NCBI GenBank assembly: GCA_959596495.1
Contig: CAUFXK010000035.1
Location: 1-18,877, forward strand
Length of the DNA stretch: 18,877 nucleotides
Direction: 5' to 3'
Origin: an uncultured Collinsella sp.
GTDB taxonomy: Bacteria > Actinomycetota > Coriobacteriia > Coriobacteriales > Coriobacteriaceae
The first letter of the stretch is position 1. Each line of letters opens with the position of its first letter. Shown one piece after another: positions 6,920 through 14,429 of the stretch. The notes beneath the pieces were generated by a model. The model did not search any database, was not told the origin of the DNA, and saw nothing but the letters and a program-made list of their open reading frames with translations. Position numbers and translations under genes: made by a program.

Positions 6920-9223
6920 TCACGGTCGCTGACATCGCATGGCAAAACCGGTTGCAGTCGGCGAGACAGTGATGTCTCCCTGTTCGATGGTGCATGCGAA
7001 CGCGCCGCCCGCATCGCGAACGGCATCGGTGCAGGCATCGGATGGATGACCGTAGCGGTTGCCCTCGCCCGCACTCGCGATAGAGAGCTCGGGCTTAAGC
7101 GTGCCCAGCAGGTCTAAGTCGACAGAAACCTTTGAGCCGTGATGTCCCAACTTGAGCACATCGATATCCCCCACCTCCTGTACAAACTCGCGTTCCTGAT
7201 CGAGCTCGGCATCACCGGTGAGCAGCAAGCGGAGACTCTGGCCTCCTTGGGCATAACTGAGCAGCAAGACAAGCGAGTCTTCATTGCCCTCACCATCCAC
7301 CGTGTCAAACGGCCACATCACACGAGCCCGAAATGTGCCGATATCGATCGTGTCCCCGCGAGCCACCTGCATATACGTTACGCCCGGGCGATTTAGAACC
7401 TCAGCAGGCGCATCCTCCAGCGCATTAGCCGCGACCGCAATGGTTCCAACCGAAAACTGATCGAGCACATCGGGAAGACCACCCCAATGGTCTTCATCCC
7501 AATGCGTCACGAAGACGGCGTCGATATGGTGAACGTTATTGCGAACCAACGCCGACACCACGCGCTCATCGAGTCCACAGTCCACGAGTGCCACGGTCCC
7601 ACCTTGGCGGATAAGAATCGCATCGGCCTGACCAACATCGAGGACCGTCACAGAAGGCGGCGCACATCGATCCCAATAGACATACGGAACACCCGCTGCA
7701 AGAATCAAACACAGCAGCCCCACTGCCATGCTCCGTGCGCGGGGACGTGGCCACCAGACCAAGACGACCGCCAGCACAAACGGCACTACGTATACCAGGG
7801 GCGTATCGGGCGGCACGCTTACGGATGCGCCCGGAACGGCAGCAAAGAGCTGCTCAAAGAACAGGGCGCAGCGAGCGACAATCATGGGCCCCACGAGCGC
7901 CCCGTGACGCAACAGCGGCACAAGCGAGCAGGGCACCAGCACAACCGATATAGCAAGCAGTACGCTTATCACCGGACCGATCACGGCATTTGCAAGCGGG
8001 GCAATGAGCGAAAACGTCCCGAATGCGGGAATGGTTACAGGAAGTGTCGCGAGTTGTGAGCACATCGTGACGGACAAAATACCGGCAACCCCCGATGGCA
8101 CGCTCAGCTCGCACAAGGCGTAGGTAGCGTAGGGGCAAAAACAAAGGATGGCAAAAACACTGGCGCACGATAGTTGAAAACCCATCTCGAACAATACCGT
8201 CGGGCGCAGCAACACAAAGATTGCCATGGTGACAAACAGAGCCGAGAGGCCATGCCGACGACGTCCGGCGCCGTTGGCGACAAGCGTCGCCGCCACCATA
8301 CAGCACGCGCGCACGGCCGAGGGCGAGGCGCCCGTAAAGACGGCATAGGCAGCAAGGGCCAGCACCAGCAACCCCCGCTGCAGCCCACGAGAGAGGCGCG
8401 TCTTTTGCAGGGCGCTCTCAATCACAAACCCGACGATGGCAAGATGGCTGCCCGAGACGGCGATGAGATGTGCGGTGCCCGTTACCGAAAACCAATCGCC
8501 CGCCGGCTGGGCACGCAGCTCGGCCGAGCGTCCGCAGACAACGCCGGCAATGAGCGAGCGCGCTGGATCGGTCGCGGGCGCGATAACGGCAAGGAGCTCG
8601 TTTCGAAGCCAAGACAACGGGCCTGGAGGGCCCTCGTCGATCGATACCAACCGGACGACTTTAACCTTTCGAAGCTCGCCCCGAAGCACGCGTGAGCGCC
8701 CATACGCATCATTCTCAAAGCGCGAAATTCGACCGATAGCACGTACATGCGAACCGGCGCCAAGCTCACGATCACACGACAGCCGTACCTGACCCAAACG
8801 CTTTTCGCCCGCATACGCATCACAGGTATAGGAGTACGCACCGTCATTGATGGACGGGTCGCCACACACAACAAACTCGAGACTGCTCGCAGCCCGATTA
8901 TCCAACGCCCTCGAAGCGCGCAGCGCCCCTATCGCCCAACCCGCGGACACTACCGCTCCCGCCACGAGGCCGAGGGCCGCGGCATACAGCCATCGCCTCC
9001 ACCGCACAAGGCGCATGCAGGACCGAGCCAATACAATGCACCCTGCTGCCGCAACGGGAATGGCCATAAGCAATGTGACGGGCGCCGCCCGCTCTCCCAG
9101 CAGCGCATCGGCCGCCATGTTAAGCACTAACCCACAGCTCGCACACAAGCCGGCACAAAGGGCTATCGTCCACGGCATCAATGGGCGCGGTGGCATCACA
9201 TGCTCGCGCTCGGTCGCACTCAT
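6920..9223 (-). CDS. comEC: ComEC/Rec2 DNA-uptake channel with metallo-beta-lactamase domain
   Basis: A 767-residue polytopic inner-membrane protein with the full ComEC layout. Two hydrophobic segments at about 18-68 and 78-100 precede a soluble OB-like domain (about 112-200). The competence domain follows, with IAGVVCGRSAEL (225-236) and the signature LIAVSGSHLAIVGF (253-266), then many membrane segments to about 517. The C-terminus is a metallo-beta-lactamase-like domain (from about 523) with HWDEDH at 574-579, LLTGDAE and GHHGS (693-697). ComEC transports single-stranded DNA into the cell; the intact HxDxDH supports a role in degrading the non-transported strand. The ATG at 9223 overlaps the comEA stop as ATGA; a TTG 12 nt upstream is less likely. 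The gene is full length with no break. Confidence 0.95.
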   Translation of the reverse strand: MSATEREHVMPPRPLMPWTIALCAGLCASCGLVLNMAADALLGERAAPVTLLMAIPVAAAGCIVLARSCMRLVRWRRWLYAAALGLVAGAVVSAGWAIGALRASRALDNRAASSLEFVVCGDPSINDGAYSYTCDAYAGEKRLGQVRLSCDRELGAGSHVRAIGRISRFENDAYGRSRVLRGELRKVKVVRLVSIDEGPPGPLSWLRNELLAVIAPATDPARSLIAGVVCGRSAELRAQPAGDWFSVTGTAHLIAVSGSHLAIVGFVIESALQKTRLSRGLQRGLLVLALAAYAVFTGASPSAVRACCMVAATLVANGAGRRRHGLSALFVTMAIFVLLRPTVLFEMGFQLSCASVFAILCFCPYATYALCELSVPSGVAGILSVTMCSQLATLPVTIPAFGTFSLIAPLANAVIGPVISVLLAISVVLVPCSLVPLLRHGALVGPMIVARCALFFEQLFAAVPGASVSVPPDTPLVYVVPFVLAVVLVWWPRPRARSMAVGLLCLILAAGVPYVYWDRCAPPSVTVLDVGQADAILIRQGGTVALVDCGLDERVVSALVRNNVHHIDAVFVTHWDEDHWGGLPDVLDQFSVGTIAVAANALEDAPAEVLNRPGVTYMQVARGDTIDIGTFRARVMWPFDTVDGEGNEDSLVLLLSYAQGGQSLRLLLTGDAELDQEREFVQEVGDIDVLKLGHHGSKVSVDLDLLGTLKPELSIASAGEGNRYGHPSDACTDAVRDAGGAFACTIEQGDITVSPTATGFAMRCQRP

Positions 9224-9930
9224 ACGCAGATGCAATCTTTAATTATGGCGAGTTTCTTCTCACCGATCCCCGATACGCGCATAAGGTCATCGACCGAGGC
9301 AAAGGCCCCGTTTTGCGTCCGTTCGTCGATAATTGCCTGGGCCATAGAAGGCCCGATGCCCGAAAGCGTCTGCAGCTCCGCCGCACTTGCCGTATTGATA
9401 TTCACAAGACCCGACGAAGACCCTGTACCAGGGGTCGTGGAAGCGCTGCTTTCGGCGCCGCCGACGGCCGCAGCCGTTTGTTGCTCCCCTACCGTCGGCA
9501 CATAGATCTTTTGACCATCGGTGATCTTGGACGCACGGTTAAGACCCGTCACATCCGCCTCGGCCGTAAGCCCTCCGGCGGCATCAATCGCCTGGGACAC
9601 CCGTGCTCCATCTTTAAGCCGGTACACGCCAGGCTTCACAACGGCGCCATCAAGATCGACGTACACCTCGGCAGCAGAGGAGCTCTTGGCAGACGGCTCA
9701 TCGGCATCGTCAGGAGAGGCATCCCCGGCCCCGCGCACATCCGAGGCGCTCGCCTCATCACTACGCTCAAACGATACGTCGCTGGAGTGACCACCAAAAC
9801 CTGCCATCGCCAAGCCGCTCGCGGCGGCAATGACAACCAGGATCGCCACGACCATCGCCTTATGGCCGAGCAGCTTTTCTGCCCAGCGGTCCATCCGTTT
9901 AACCCGTTCGTGTTGCTCGCGCTGCGCCAT
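9220..9930 (-). CDS. comEA: ComEA competence DNA receptor (SLBB + helix-hairpin-helix)
   Basis: A 236-residue membrane-anchored DNA-binding protein. A basic N-terminus is followed by one membrane helix (about 26-45) and an acidic, Ser-rich linker (50-87). An SLBB-type domain follows at about 88-146 (VYVDLDGAVVKPGVYRL, KIYVPT). After a Ser/Thr/Gly linker comes the C-terminal ComEA helix-hairpin-helix domain, 174-233, with NINTASAAELQTLSGIGPSMAQAIIDER and a second VSGIGEKKL hairpin. ComEA binds incoming double-stranded DNA outside the membrane and hands it to ComEC. The ATG at 9930 has GGGAGG 8 nt upstream. It is coupled to comEC by a 4-nt overlap and separated from thiI by that gene's terminator, so it needs its own promoter in 9931-10099, where I found no convincing one. 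Confidence 0.94.
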   Translation of the reverse strand: MAQREQHERVKRMDRWAEKLLGHKAMVVAILVVIAAASGLAMAGFGGHSSDVSFERSDEASASDVRGAGDASPDDADEPSAKSSSAAEVYVDLDGAVVKPGVYRLKDGARVSQAIDAAGGLTAEADVTGLNRASKITDGQKIYVPTVGEQQTAAAVGGAESSASTTPGTGSSSGLVNINTASAAELQTLSGIGPSMAQAIIDERTQNGAFASVDDLMRVSGIGEKKLAIIKDCICV

Positions 9931-10099
9931 AGCAAACACCTCCCAACACCATCGTGTCAGGAAACGAGCGCCGTAGCCTCCGCACGACCACACCAGTTAT
10001 CGCGGTCAAACCAAAAGCTGACCAAAACCTTGCGAAAAAATGTCCATGTATTCAGGTACACGTCGACAAATGAACCGTTTATCGCCAAAAGCCCAGATA

Positions 10100-10134
10100 C
10101 AAAAAGACCGACGATGCAAATGCACCGCCGGTCT
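10100..10134 (-). terminator. Rho-independent terminator after thiI
   Basis: In minus-strand orientation, 13 nt (10134-10122) pair with 10117-10105, including two G-U pairs, around a 4-nt loop (AUUU). A T-run follows (plus-strand A at 10101-10105). It begins 11 nt after the thiI stop and ends the mihF-gmk-rpoZ-thiI unit. Confidence 0.88.
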
Positions 10135-10144
10135 ATACACAACA

Positions 10145-11389
10145 TTATTCGTGATCTTGGTAAATCTCACGTGGAGCGAGCTCGGAATGTTTGCGTTTTA
10201 AGGTCTTAGGGGCCTTATACGTGTTGCTCTCGAAGTCGATGTACTCGGTCTGTTTGAGCAAACGCTCAATCATCTCCTCGTGATCGAACAGCTCCCACGC
10301 CTCATGCACGGCATCGAGTTTGGCGTGCGTCTCGGGGCGGCGCGGCATAAAAAGCGTGCAGCAATCGGGAGCCGCCTCGGTCGAGATATCGAAGGTACCG
10401 ATTTCCTCGGCACGCGCGATGATCTCCTGCTTGTCCGAACCAATCAGCGGGCGAAACACGGGAATCTTGACGGCCTCGTTGACGGCCATGATGTTCTCGA
10501 GCGTCTGGGAGGCAACCTGACCGAGCGATTCGCCGGTCACGATAGCCTTGGCGCCCTCGATATGCGCTATGCGCTCGGCAACCGAATACATGATGCGACG
10601 GTACATGATCACGCGCAGGTTGCTGGGGCAGGTGACCGAAATCTCGCGCTGGCAGTCGCCAAACGGGACTACGTACAGGCGACCGATCTGGACACCCGGC
10701 TCAAGCGCACGGATGATGTCCTGCACCAAATACTCGCTCGTATCGGGCGTCTGCGGACGGCCGGAAAAATGTACCGGCACGCACACCGCGCCGCGGCGCG
10801 CGAGCATCCAGGTCGCCACCGGAGAATCGATGCCCGAGGAAAGCAGCGTCACGACCTTGCCGGCAGAACCCACCGGCAGACCGCCCACGCCGCGCTCAGA
10901 GCGCGCATAAACGTAGACGCTACCCTGTACCACGAGCACGTGCACCATCGCGTCGGGATCGTGCATCTGGACCTTTTTATCGGGAAACGCCTCGCACAGT
11001 ACCTCGCCAACCTGTCGATTGATATCAATCGAGGTGAGCTCATAGTCGGTGTTAGAGCGCTTGGCATGCACCTTAAACGACTCGAAGGGACCAAATTCGC
11101 GCAGCGCCTTCACGGCGGCGGCGCAGTACTCCTGCGGGTCGCGGTTCGTGTGATATGCCAGGGACACGCGAGCAACGCCGGGGACGGTGCGAATGACGCG
11201 CGCCGCCTCGTCGGCCTGATGCTCGTTAAAGGTCACGAGGATATAACCGGAAATTCGAGACACGGCATTCACGGAAAAGGCGGCCAAGGCCGCCTTGATG
11301 TTATCCATGAGGATATGCTCAAAATGTGCGCGGTTCTTGCCCTTCAGTCCAACCTCGTGATAGTGGACCAGGCAGACGCGGGCTGCCAT
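10145..11389 (-). CDS. thiI: tRNA 4-thiouridine synthase ThiI (no rhodanese domain)
   Basis: A 414-residue enzyme that adenylates U8 of tRNA for sulfur transfer; in many bacteria it also feeds thiamine thiazole synthesis. The order is an N-terminal ferredoxin-like and THUMP region (to about 165; YARSERGVGGLPVGSAGKVV leads out of it), then the PP-loop ATPase with SSGIDSP at 184-190. The conserved DCCTLFMP follows at 342-349, where one Cys matches the catalytic Cys of E. coli ThiI. The C-terminal rhodanese domain of enterobacterial ThiI is absent, as in Bacillus-type ThiI, so persulfide must come from a separate desulfurase. The PP-loop reads SSGIDS where SGGIDS or SGGFDS is usual. The ATG at 11389 follows the rpoZ stop with no gap (TAAATG) and a weak ribosome binding site, indicating coupling. 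Confidence 0.94.
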   Translation of the reverse strand: MAARVCLVHYHEVGLKGKNRAHFEHILMDNIKAALAAFSVNAVSRISGYILVTFNEHQADEAARVIRTVPGVARVSLAYHTNRDPQEYCAAAVKALREFGPFESFKVHAKRSNTDYELTSIDINRQVGEVLCEAFPDKKVQMHDPDAMVHVLVVQGSVYVYARSERGVGGLPVGSAGKVVTLLSSGIDSPVATWMLARRGAVCVPVHFSGRPQTPDTSEYLVQDIIRALEPGVQIGRLYVVPFGDCQREISVTCPSNLRVIMYRRIMYSVAERIAHIEGAKAIVTGESLGQVASQTLENIMAVNEAVKIPVFRPLIGSDKQEIIARAEEIGTFDISTEAAPDCCTLFMPRRPETHAKLDAVHEAWELFDHEEMIERLLKQTEYIDFESNTYKAPKTLKRKHSELAPREIYQDHE

Positions 11390-11671
11390 TTAGGCTTCAG
11401 CAACCTTGTGGCCGAGCGCCTTCTCGTAACGGGCCTCGTCGTAGGAGATGTCGCCGTCGACAATCTCGTCCATAGCCATCGAGATGGTATCGGCGCCGGA
11501 AAGCGCAATGGTGATGTCGTCGACATCCTGGACGGCAAGCACGCGGTTGTGCTGGCCACGCAGCATGCTGTTAATGTCGCAGGCGCGCTTGGAGGCAAGC
11601 GAGGCGAGCAGGAAGCGGTTGTGATCGGTCTTCTCCAGAAGATCGTCAATGCAAGGCTTTACAACGGACAC
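11390..11671 (-). CDS. rpoZ: RNA polymerase omega subunit
   Basis: A 93-residue protein matching omega: KPCIDDLLEKTDHNRFLLASLASKRACDIN near the N-terminus corresponds to the conserved region that embraces the C-terminal tail of beta-prime, and AMDEIVDGDISYD follows. Omega helps assemble and stabilise RNA polymerase. The start is GTG at 11671, 5 nt after the gmk stop, with AAAGGA inside the gmk end and GAGG close to the codon. The gmk-rpoZ pair is a widely conserved arrangement. Translation runs straight into thiI. Confidence 0.94.
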   Translation of the reverse strand: MSVVKPCIDDLLEKTDHNRFLLASLASKRACDINSMLRGQHNRVLAVQDVDDITIALSGADTISMAMDEIVDGDISYDEARYEKALGHKVAEA

Positions 11672-11676
11672 GGACC

Positions 11677-12246
11677 TCAGATCCTTTCATGCATATCGAG
11701 AACGCGAACGAGCTCATCGGTCGCGCGGTCGAGATCGTCATTCACCACGACGTCGTCGTAGCGGTCGGCAAGGGCAAGTTCATCGGCGGCGTTTGCCATA
11801 CGCAGCTCGATCGTCTCGGGCGTCTCGGTACCGCGACCGACCAGGCGATCGCGAAGCACCTCGAGCGAAGGCGGCTTGATAAAGATCAACACGGCCTCGG
11901 GGAAACGCTCCTTGACCTGCAGGGCACCCTGAACATCGATCTCCAAGATCAGAGAGGAGCCAGAGGCGAGCTTGGATGTGACCTCACTCACCAACGTGCC
12001 GTAGCAGTTGCCGTGGACCTCAGCCCACTCAACAAACTCACCGTTTGCCACGCGGCGGTCGAACTCCTCGCGCGTCAGGAAAAAGTAGTTGACGCCGTCG
12101 ACCTCACCTTTGCGTGGTGCTCGCGTGGTAGCCGAAACCGTCAGGCCCAGGTTCGAGCGACGCTCGCGCACACGAGTGACGAGCGTGCCCTTGCCTGCAC
12201 CTGACGGTCCAGAAATCACAAAGAGCTTTGAATCCTGAGCGCTCAC
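11677..12246 (-). CDS. gmk: Guanylate kinase
   Basis: A 189-residue cytosolic kinase that phosphorylates GMP to GDP with ATP. The P-loop GPSGAGKG is at 13-20. The GMP-binding region shows SATTRAPRKGEVDGVNYFFLT and GEFVEWAEVHGNCYGT, and EIDVQGALQVK and the lid RLVGRGTETPETIELRM are also typical. Length is normal for the family. The start is GTG at 12246, directly abutting the mihF stop (TAAGTG), with no good ribosome binding site, so it probably depends on translational coupling. In actinobacteria mihF commonly precedes gmk. Confidence 0.97.
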   Translation of the reverse strand: MSAQDSKLFVISGPSGAGKGTLVTRVRERRSNLGLTVSATTRAPRKGEVDGVNYFFLTREEFDRRVANGEFVEWAEVHGNCYGTLVSEVTSKLASGSSLILEIDVQGALQVKERFPEAVLIFIKPPSLEVLRDRLVGRGTETPETIELRMANAADELALADRYDDVVVNDDLDRATDELVRVLDMHERI

Positions 12247-12555
12247 TTATTTGGTCAGCTGCTCGAGGAGCTGCTCGCGCTGACGGACGCCGAGGCCCTG
12301 GACGCGACGGGTAGCGGAGATGCCGAGCTCCTCCATGATCTTGGCGGCCTTGGCCTTGCCATAACCGGGGAGAGACTCGATGAGGGTGGAAACCTTCATG
12401 CGGGAAGCGATGGGGTCATCGGAGTTGAGCACGGACTCGAGGGACTTCTCGCCCTTCTTGATCTGCTCGCGAAGCTCAGCGCGGGCGTGACGTGCGGCGG
12501 CAGCCTTCTCAAGAGCCTGCTTGCGCTGCTCGTCGGTAAGCTGAGGGAGTGCCAT
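12247..12555 (-). CDS. mihF: Integration host factor, actinobacterial type (mIHF)
   Basis: A 102-residue nucleoid-associated DNA-binding protein of the actinobacterial IHF family, unrelated in fold to proteobacterial IHF. The N-terminus MALPQLTDEQRKQALEKAAAARHARAELR is the family signature. A helix-two-turn-helix region includes LPGYGKAKAAKIMEELGI (62-79), and the C-terminus RRVQGLGVRQREQLLEQL is typical. It bends DNA non-specifically and affects supercoiling and replication. The ATG at 12555 has GGAGG 5 nt upstream; a TTG 12 nt further upstream would place that site inside the gene and is rejected. It heads the mihF-gmk-rpoZ-thiI unit. This gene is the best taxonomic marker in the window. 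Confidence 0.95.
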   Translation of the reverse strand: MALPQLTDEQRKQALEKAAAARHARAELREQIKKGEKSLESVLNSDDPIASRMKVSTLIESLPGYGKAKAAKIMEELGISATRRVQGLGVRQREQLLEQLTK

Positions 12556-12599
12556 TCGAACCTCCAAATAGTTGGGTTATATCTGATGCAATAATTGGC

Positions 12600-12609
12600 A
12601 TTTTAGCAC
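12600..12609 (-). promoter_or_regulatory. Putative extended -10 promoter of mihF
   Basis: On the minus strand GTGCTAAAAT gives TGn-TAAAAT, resembling the rpsT and rpmB elements (GTGCTATAGT). It would produce a leader of about 37 nt. A TTGACG overlaps it, so an alternative reading uses TTGACG as the -35 with a poor -10 (TTGCAT) 17 nt downstream. The choice cannot be settled here. Confidence 0.35.
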
Positions 12610-12656
12610 GTCAAACGCACTAAATGCCCAATCGACGGCTCCATAGGTTAGACGAT

Positions 12657-12750
12657 ACCTGCGAAAAGTGCAATATATGGAGGTCAAAGTTAAGCCCCTG
12701 ACCTGCGATTCCACACAAAGGATGGGAAAGTTTTCGCAGGCACAGGGGCT
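12657..12750. repeat. Inverted/direct repeat cluster between pyrF and mihF
   Basis: The 8-mer ACCTGCGA occurs at 12657-12664 and 12701-12708. TTTTCGCAGG at 12731-12740 is the exact reverse complement of 12658-12667. AGCCCCTG (12693-12700) is the reverse complement of 12743-12750. The inner arms 12693-12708 and 12734-12750 therefore form a hairpin of 8+7 bp with a small bulge and a 25-nt loop. The right arm could instead pair with the outer copy over 10 bp. There is no good T-run on either strand, so a simple terminator is not well supported. It may be a palindromic intergenic repeat or the 3' end signal of the pyr operon. Confidence 0.6.
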
Positions 12751-12795
12751 AATTTGTGCTAAAGAGACCCAAAAGTGGTGACTTGAGGGAATCTT

Positions 12796-13512
12796 TTAGG
12801 CGACGTTTTCGACCAGCTCGGCAACGATAGCGTCAAATGCGGCAACCGGGTCGTCGGCACCGGTGATGGGTCGGCCCACCACGATGTGGCTCGCACCGCG
12901 CTCGATAGCCTGGGAGGGCGTCGCCACGCGGGACTGGTCACCAAGGGCGGCACCCACCGGACGCACGCCCGGAGTCACGATCAGCGCGTCGGGGCCGAGC
13001 AGCTCGCGCATGTCATGGGCCTCCATCGGCGAGCACACGATGCCGTCGATGCCGTTGGCCTGGGCAAGCTTTGCCAGGCGGGCGGCCTCCTCGGCCACGG
13101 GCGACTCAACGCCGATCTGGGTCAGCGCATCCTGGTTCATGCTGGTGAGCACGGTAATGGCGACGAGCTTGGCGCGGTCCTCGCGCGCCTCCTCGGCACC
13201 CTCACGGCACGCAGCGAGCATAGCGCCCGAACCCAGGCCATGGACCGAGAGCAGGTCGGCACCGGCGAGCGAGGCCGAACGGGCGGCACCGCGCACCTGA
13301 TGCGGAATGTCATGAAACTTAAGGTCGAGGAAGACCTTAAAGCCCAGGTCCTTGAACGTCTTGACGATCTCGGGGCCCTCAGCGTAATAGAGCGTCATGC
13401 CGACCTTAAGCCAAGCGGCATGACCGGAAAGCTCGTGGGCGAGCTCGAGCGCACGCTCACGGTCGCAGTCGAGGGCGACGATAACGCGGTCGCGGGCATC
13501 GGTCTCTAGCAT
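12796..13512 (-). CDS. pyrF: Orotidine 5'-phosphate decarboxylase
   Basis: A 238-residue TIM-barrel enzyme making UMP from OMP, the last step of de novo UMP synthesis. The catalytic DxKxxD motif is seen as D63, K65 and D68 within FLDLKFHDIP, preceded by WLKVGMTLYY. VTPGVRP and the phosphate-binding HIVVGRPIT lie near the C-terminus, as in group I decarboxylases. The ATG at 13512 overlaps the end of pyrD by 7 nt and has AGGTG 7 nt upstream; a 30-residue upstream extension has no family character. It is the last gene of the pyr operon; a 240-nt spacer with repeats separates it from mihF. Confidence 0.96.
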   Translation of the reverse strand: MLETDARDRVIVALDCDRERALELAHELSGHAAWLKVGMTLYYAEGPEIVKTFKDLGFKVFLDLKFHDIPHQVRGAARSASLAGADLLSVHGLGSGAMLAACREGAEEAREDRAKLVAITVLTSMNQDALTQIGVESPVAEEAARLAKLAQANGIDGIVCSPMEAHDMRELLGPDALIVTPGVRPVGAALGDQSRVATPSQAIERGASHIVVGRPITGADDPVAAFDAIVAELVENVA

Positions 13513-14429
13513 TCGAAAGCACCTACCAGCTCGTTGATGTCCTTCACGCCCTGGGACTCTGCCCAGGCCTCGAGCTCGTGCGCGATCTTGAGCGAAGCGC
13601 ACGGATCGACAAAGTTGGCCATGCCGACAGACACGCAGGTAGCGCCAGCCAGGATAAACTCAGCCGCATCTTCGCCCGTCATGACGCCGCCGACACCGTT
13701 GATGGGGATATCGACGGCCTGGGCAACCTCCCAGACCATGCGCACGGCGATGTGGTGGCACAGCGGGCCCGAAAGGCCGCCCTTGGGCTTGGCCACACGG
13801 GACTTGCGAGTATGAACGTCGATGGCCATGCCCTGGATGGAGTTAATGACCGAAAGACCGTCGGCGCCGGCGGCTTCGAGAGCCTTCGCAATCTCGGCGA
13901 CGTTGACCGGAGCCATCTTGACGAACAACGGCTTATCGGTCACCTTACGGCAGGCAGCCATAACGGCAGAGGCGCCCTCGGGCGAGGAGCCCATGGCGGC
14001 ACCACCGGCGGCAATATTGGGGCAGCTCACGTTGATCTCGTAGCCGGCAGCCCAGGGGCACAGCTCGACATACATCTCGAGCGCGCGCACAAACTCGTCA
14101 ACGGAGTGGCCGGCGACCTGGCAGATGACCTGGCAACCGTCCTTGGAAAGCTGCTCGAGCCACGGGCCGGACTCACGGGCAAAGGCAGCCACGCCGGGGT
14201 TCTGAAGGCCCACGGAGTTGATCATGCCGCCCGGGATCTCGGCCATGCGGGGCGCGGGGTTGCCGGGCCAGGGCTCGGCAGCGCAGCCCTTGGTGGTGAT
14301 GGCGCCCAGTTGGGAGACATCAAAGAAGTTCTGGAACTGCCATCCGTAGCCGAAGGTACCGGCTGCGGTGTTGATGGGGTTCTGCATCTTGACGCCGCCG
14401 AAATCGACGGCCATGTTCACGTTACCCAC
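13506..14429 (-). CDS. pyrD: Dihydroorotate dehydrogenase, class 1B catalytic subunit
   Basis: A 307-residue FMN enzyme that oxidises dihydroorotate to orotate. Features are NPINTAAGTFGYG (17-29), NSVGLQNPG (71-79) and the active-site NVSCPNI with C136. A Cys at this place is the class 1 type (class 2 has Ser). Further on come KMAPVNVAEIAKALEAAGADGLSVIN, the Gly-rich GVGGVMTGEDAAEFILAGA, and a C-terminus typical of class 1B. It pairs with the adjacent PyrK, so electrons go to NAD. The GTG at 14429 overlaps the pyrK stop by 1 nt (TAGTG) with a GGTGG-type site upstream; an internal ATG at 14414 is less likely. Cytosolic. Confidence 0.96.
   Translation of the reverse strand: MGNVNMAVDFGGVKMQNPINTAAGTFGYGWQFQNFFDVSQLGAITTKGCAAEPWPGNPAPRMAEIPGGMINSVGLQNPGVAAFARESGPWLEQLSKDGCQVICQVAGHSVDEFVRALEMYVELCPWAAGYEINVSCPNIAAGGAAMGSSPEGASAVMAACRKVTDKPLFVKMAPVNVAEIAKALEAAGADGLSVINSIQGMAIDVHTRKSRVAKPKGGLSGPLCHHIAVRMVWEVAQAVDIPINGVGGVMTGEDAAEFILAGATCVSVGMANFVDPCASLKIAHELEAWAESQGVKDINELVGAFEC

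Noticed and set aside
9957..10145. 62-residue frame between comEA and thiI on the minus strand
   Set aside because: It begins inside the thiI terminator and lacks a ribosome binding site; no family resemblance.
10280..11761. 493-residue open frame on the plus strand opposite thiI, rpoZ and part of gmk
   Set aside because: It spans three conserved minus-strand genes and resembles nothing; antisense artefact.
12693..12750. Simple Rho-independent terminator for the pyr operon
   Set aside because: The hairpin has a 25-nt loop and no run of T after it on either strand; kept as a repeat cluster instead.
13513..13602. 30-codon N-terminal extension of pyrF
   Set aside because: It overlaps pyrD deeply, has Arg-rich random composition and no ribosome binding site; the ATG at 13512 fits the family.
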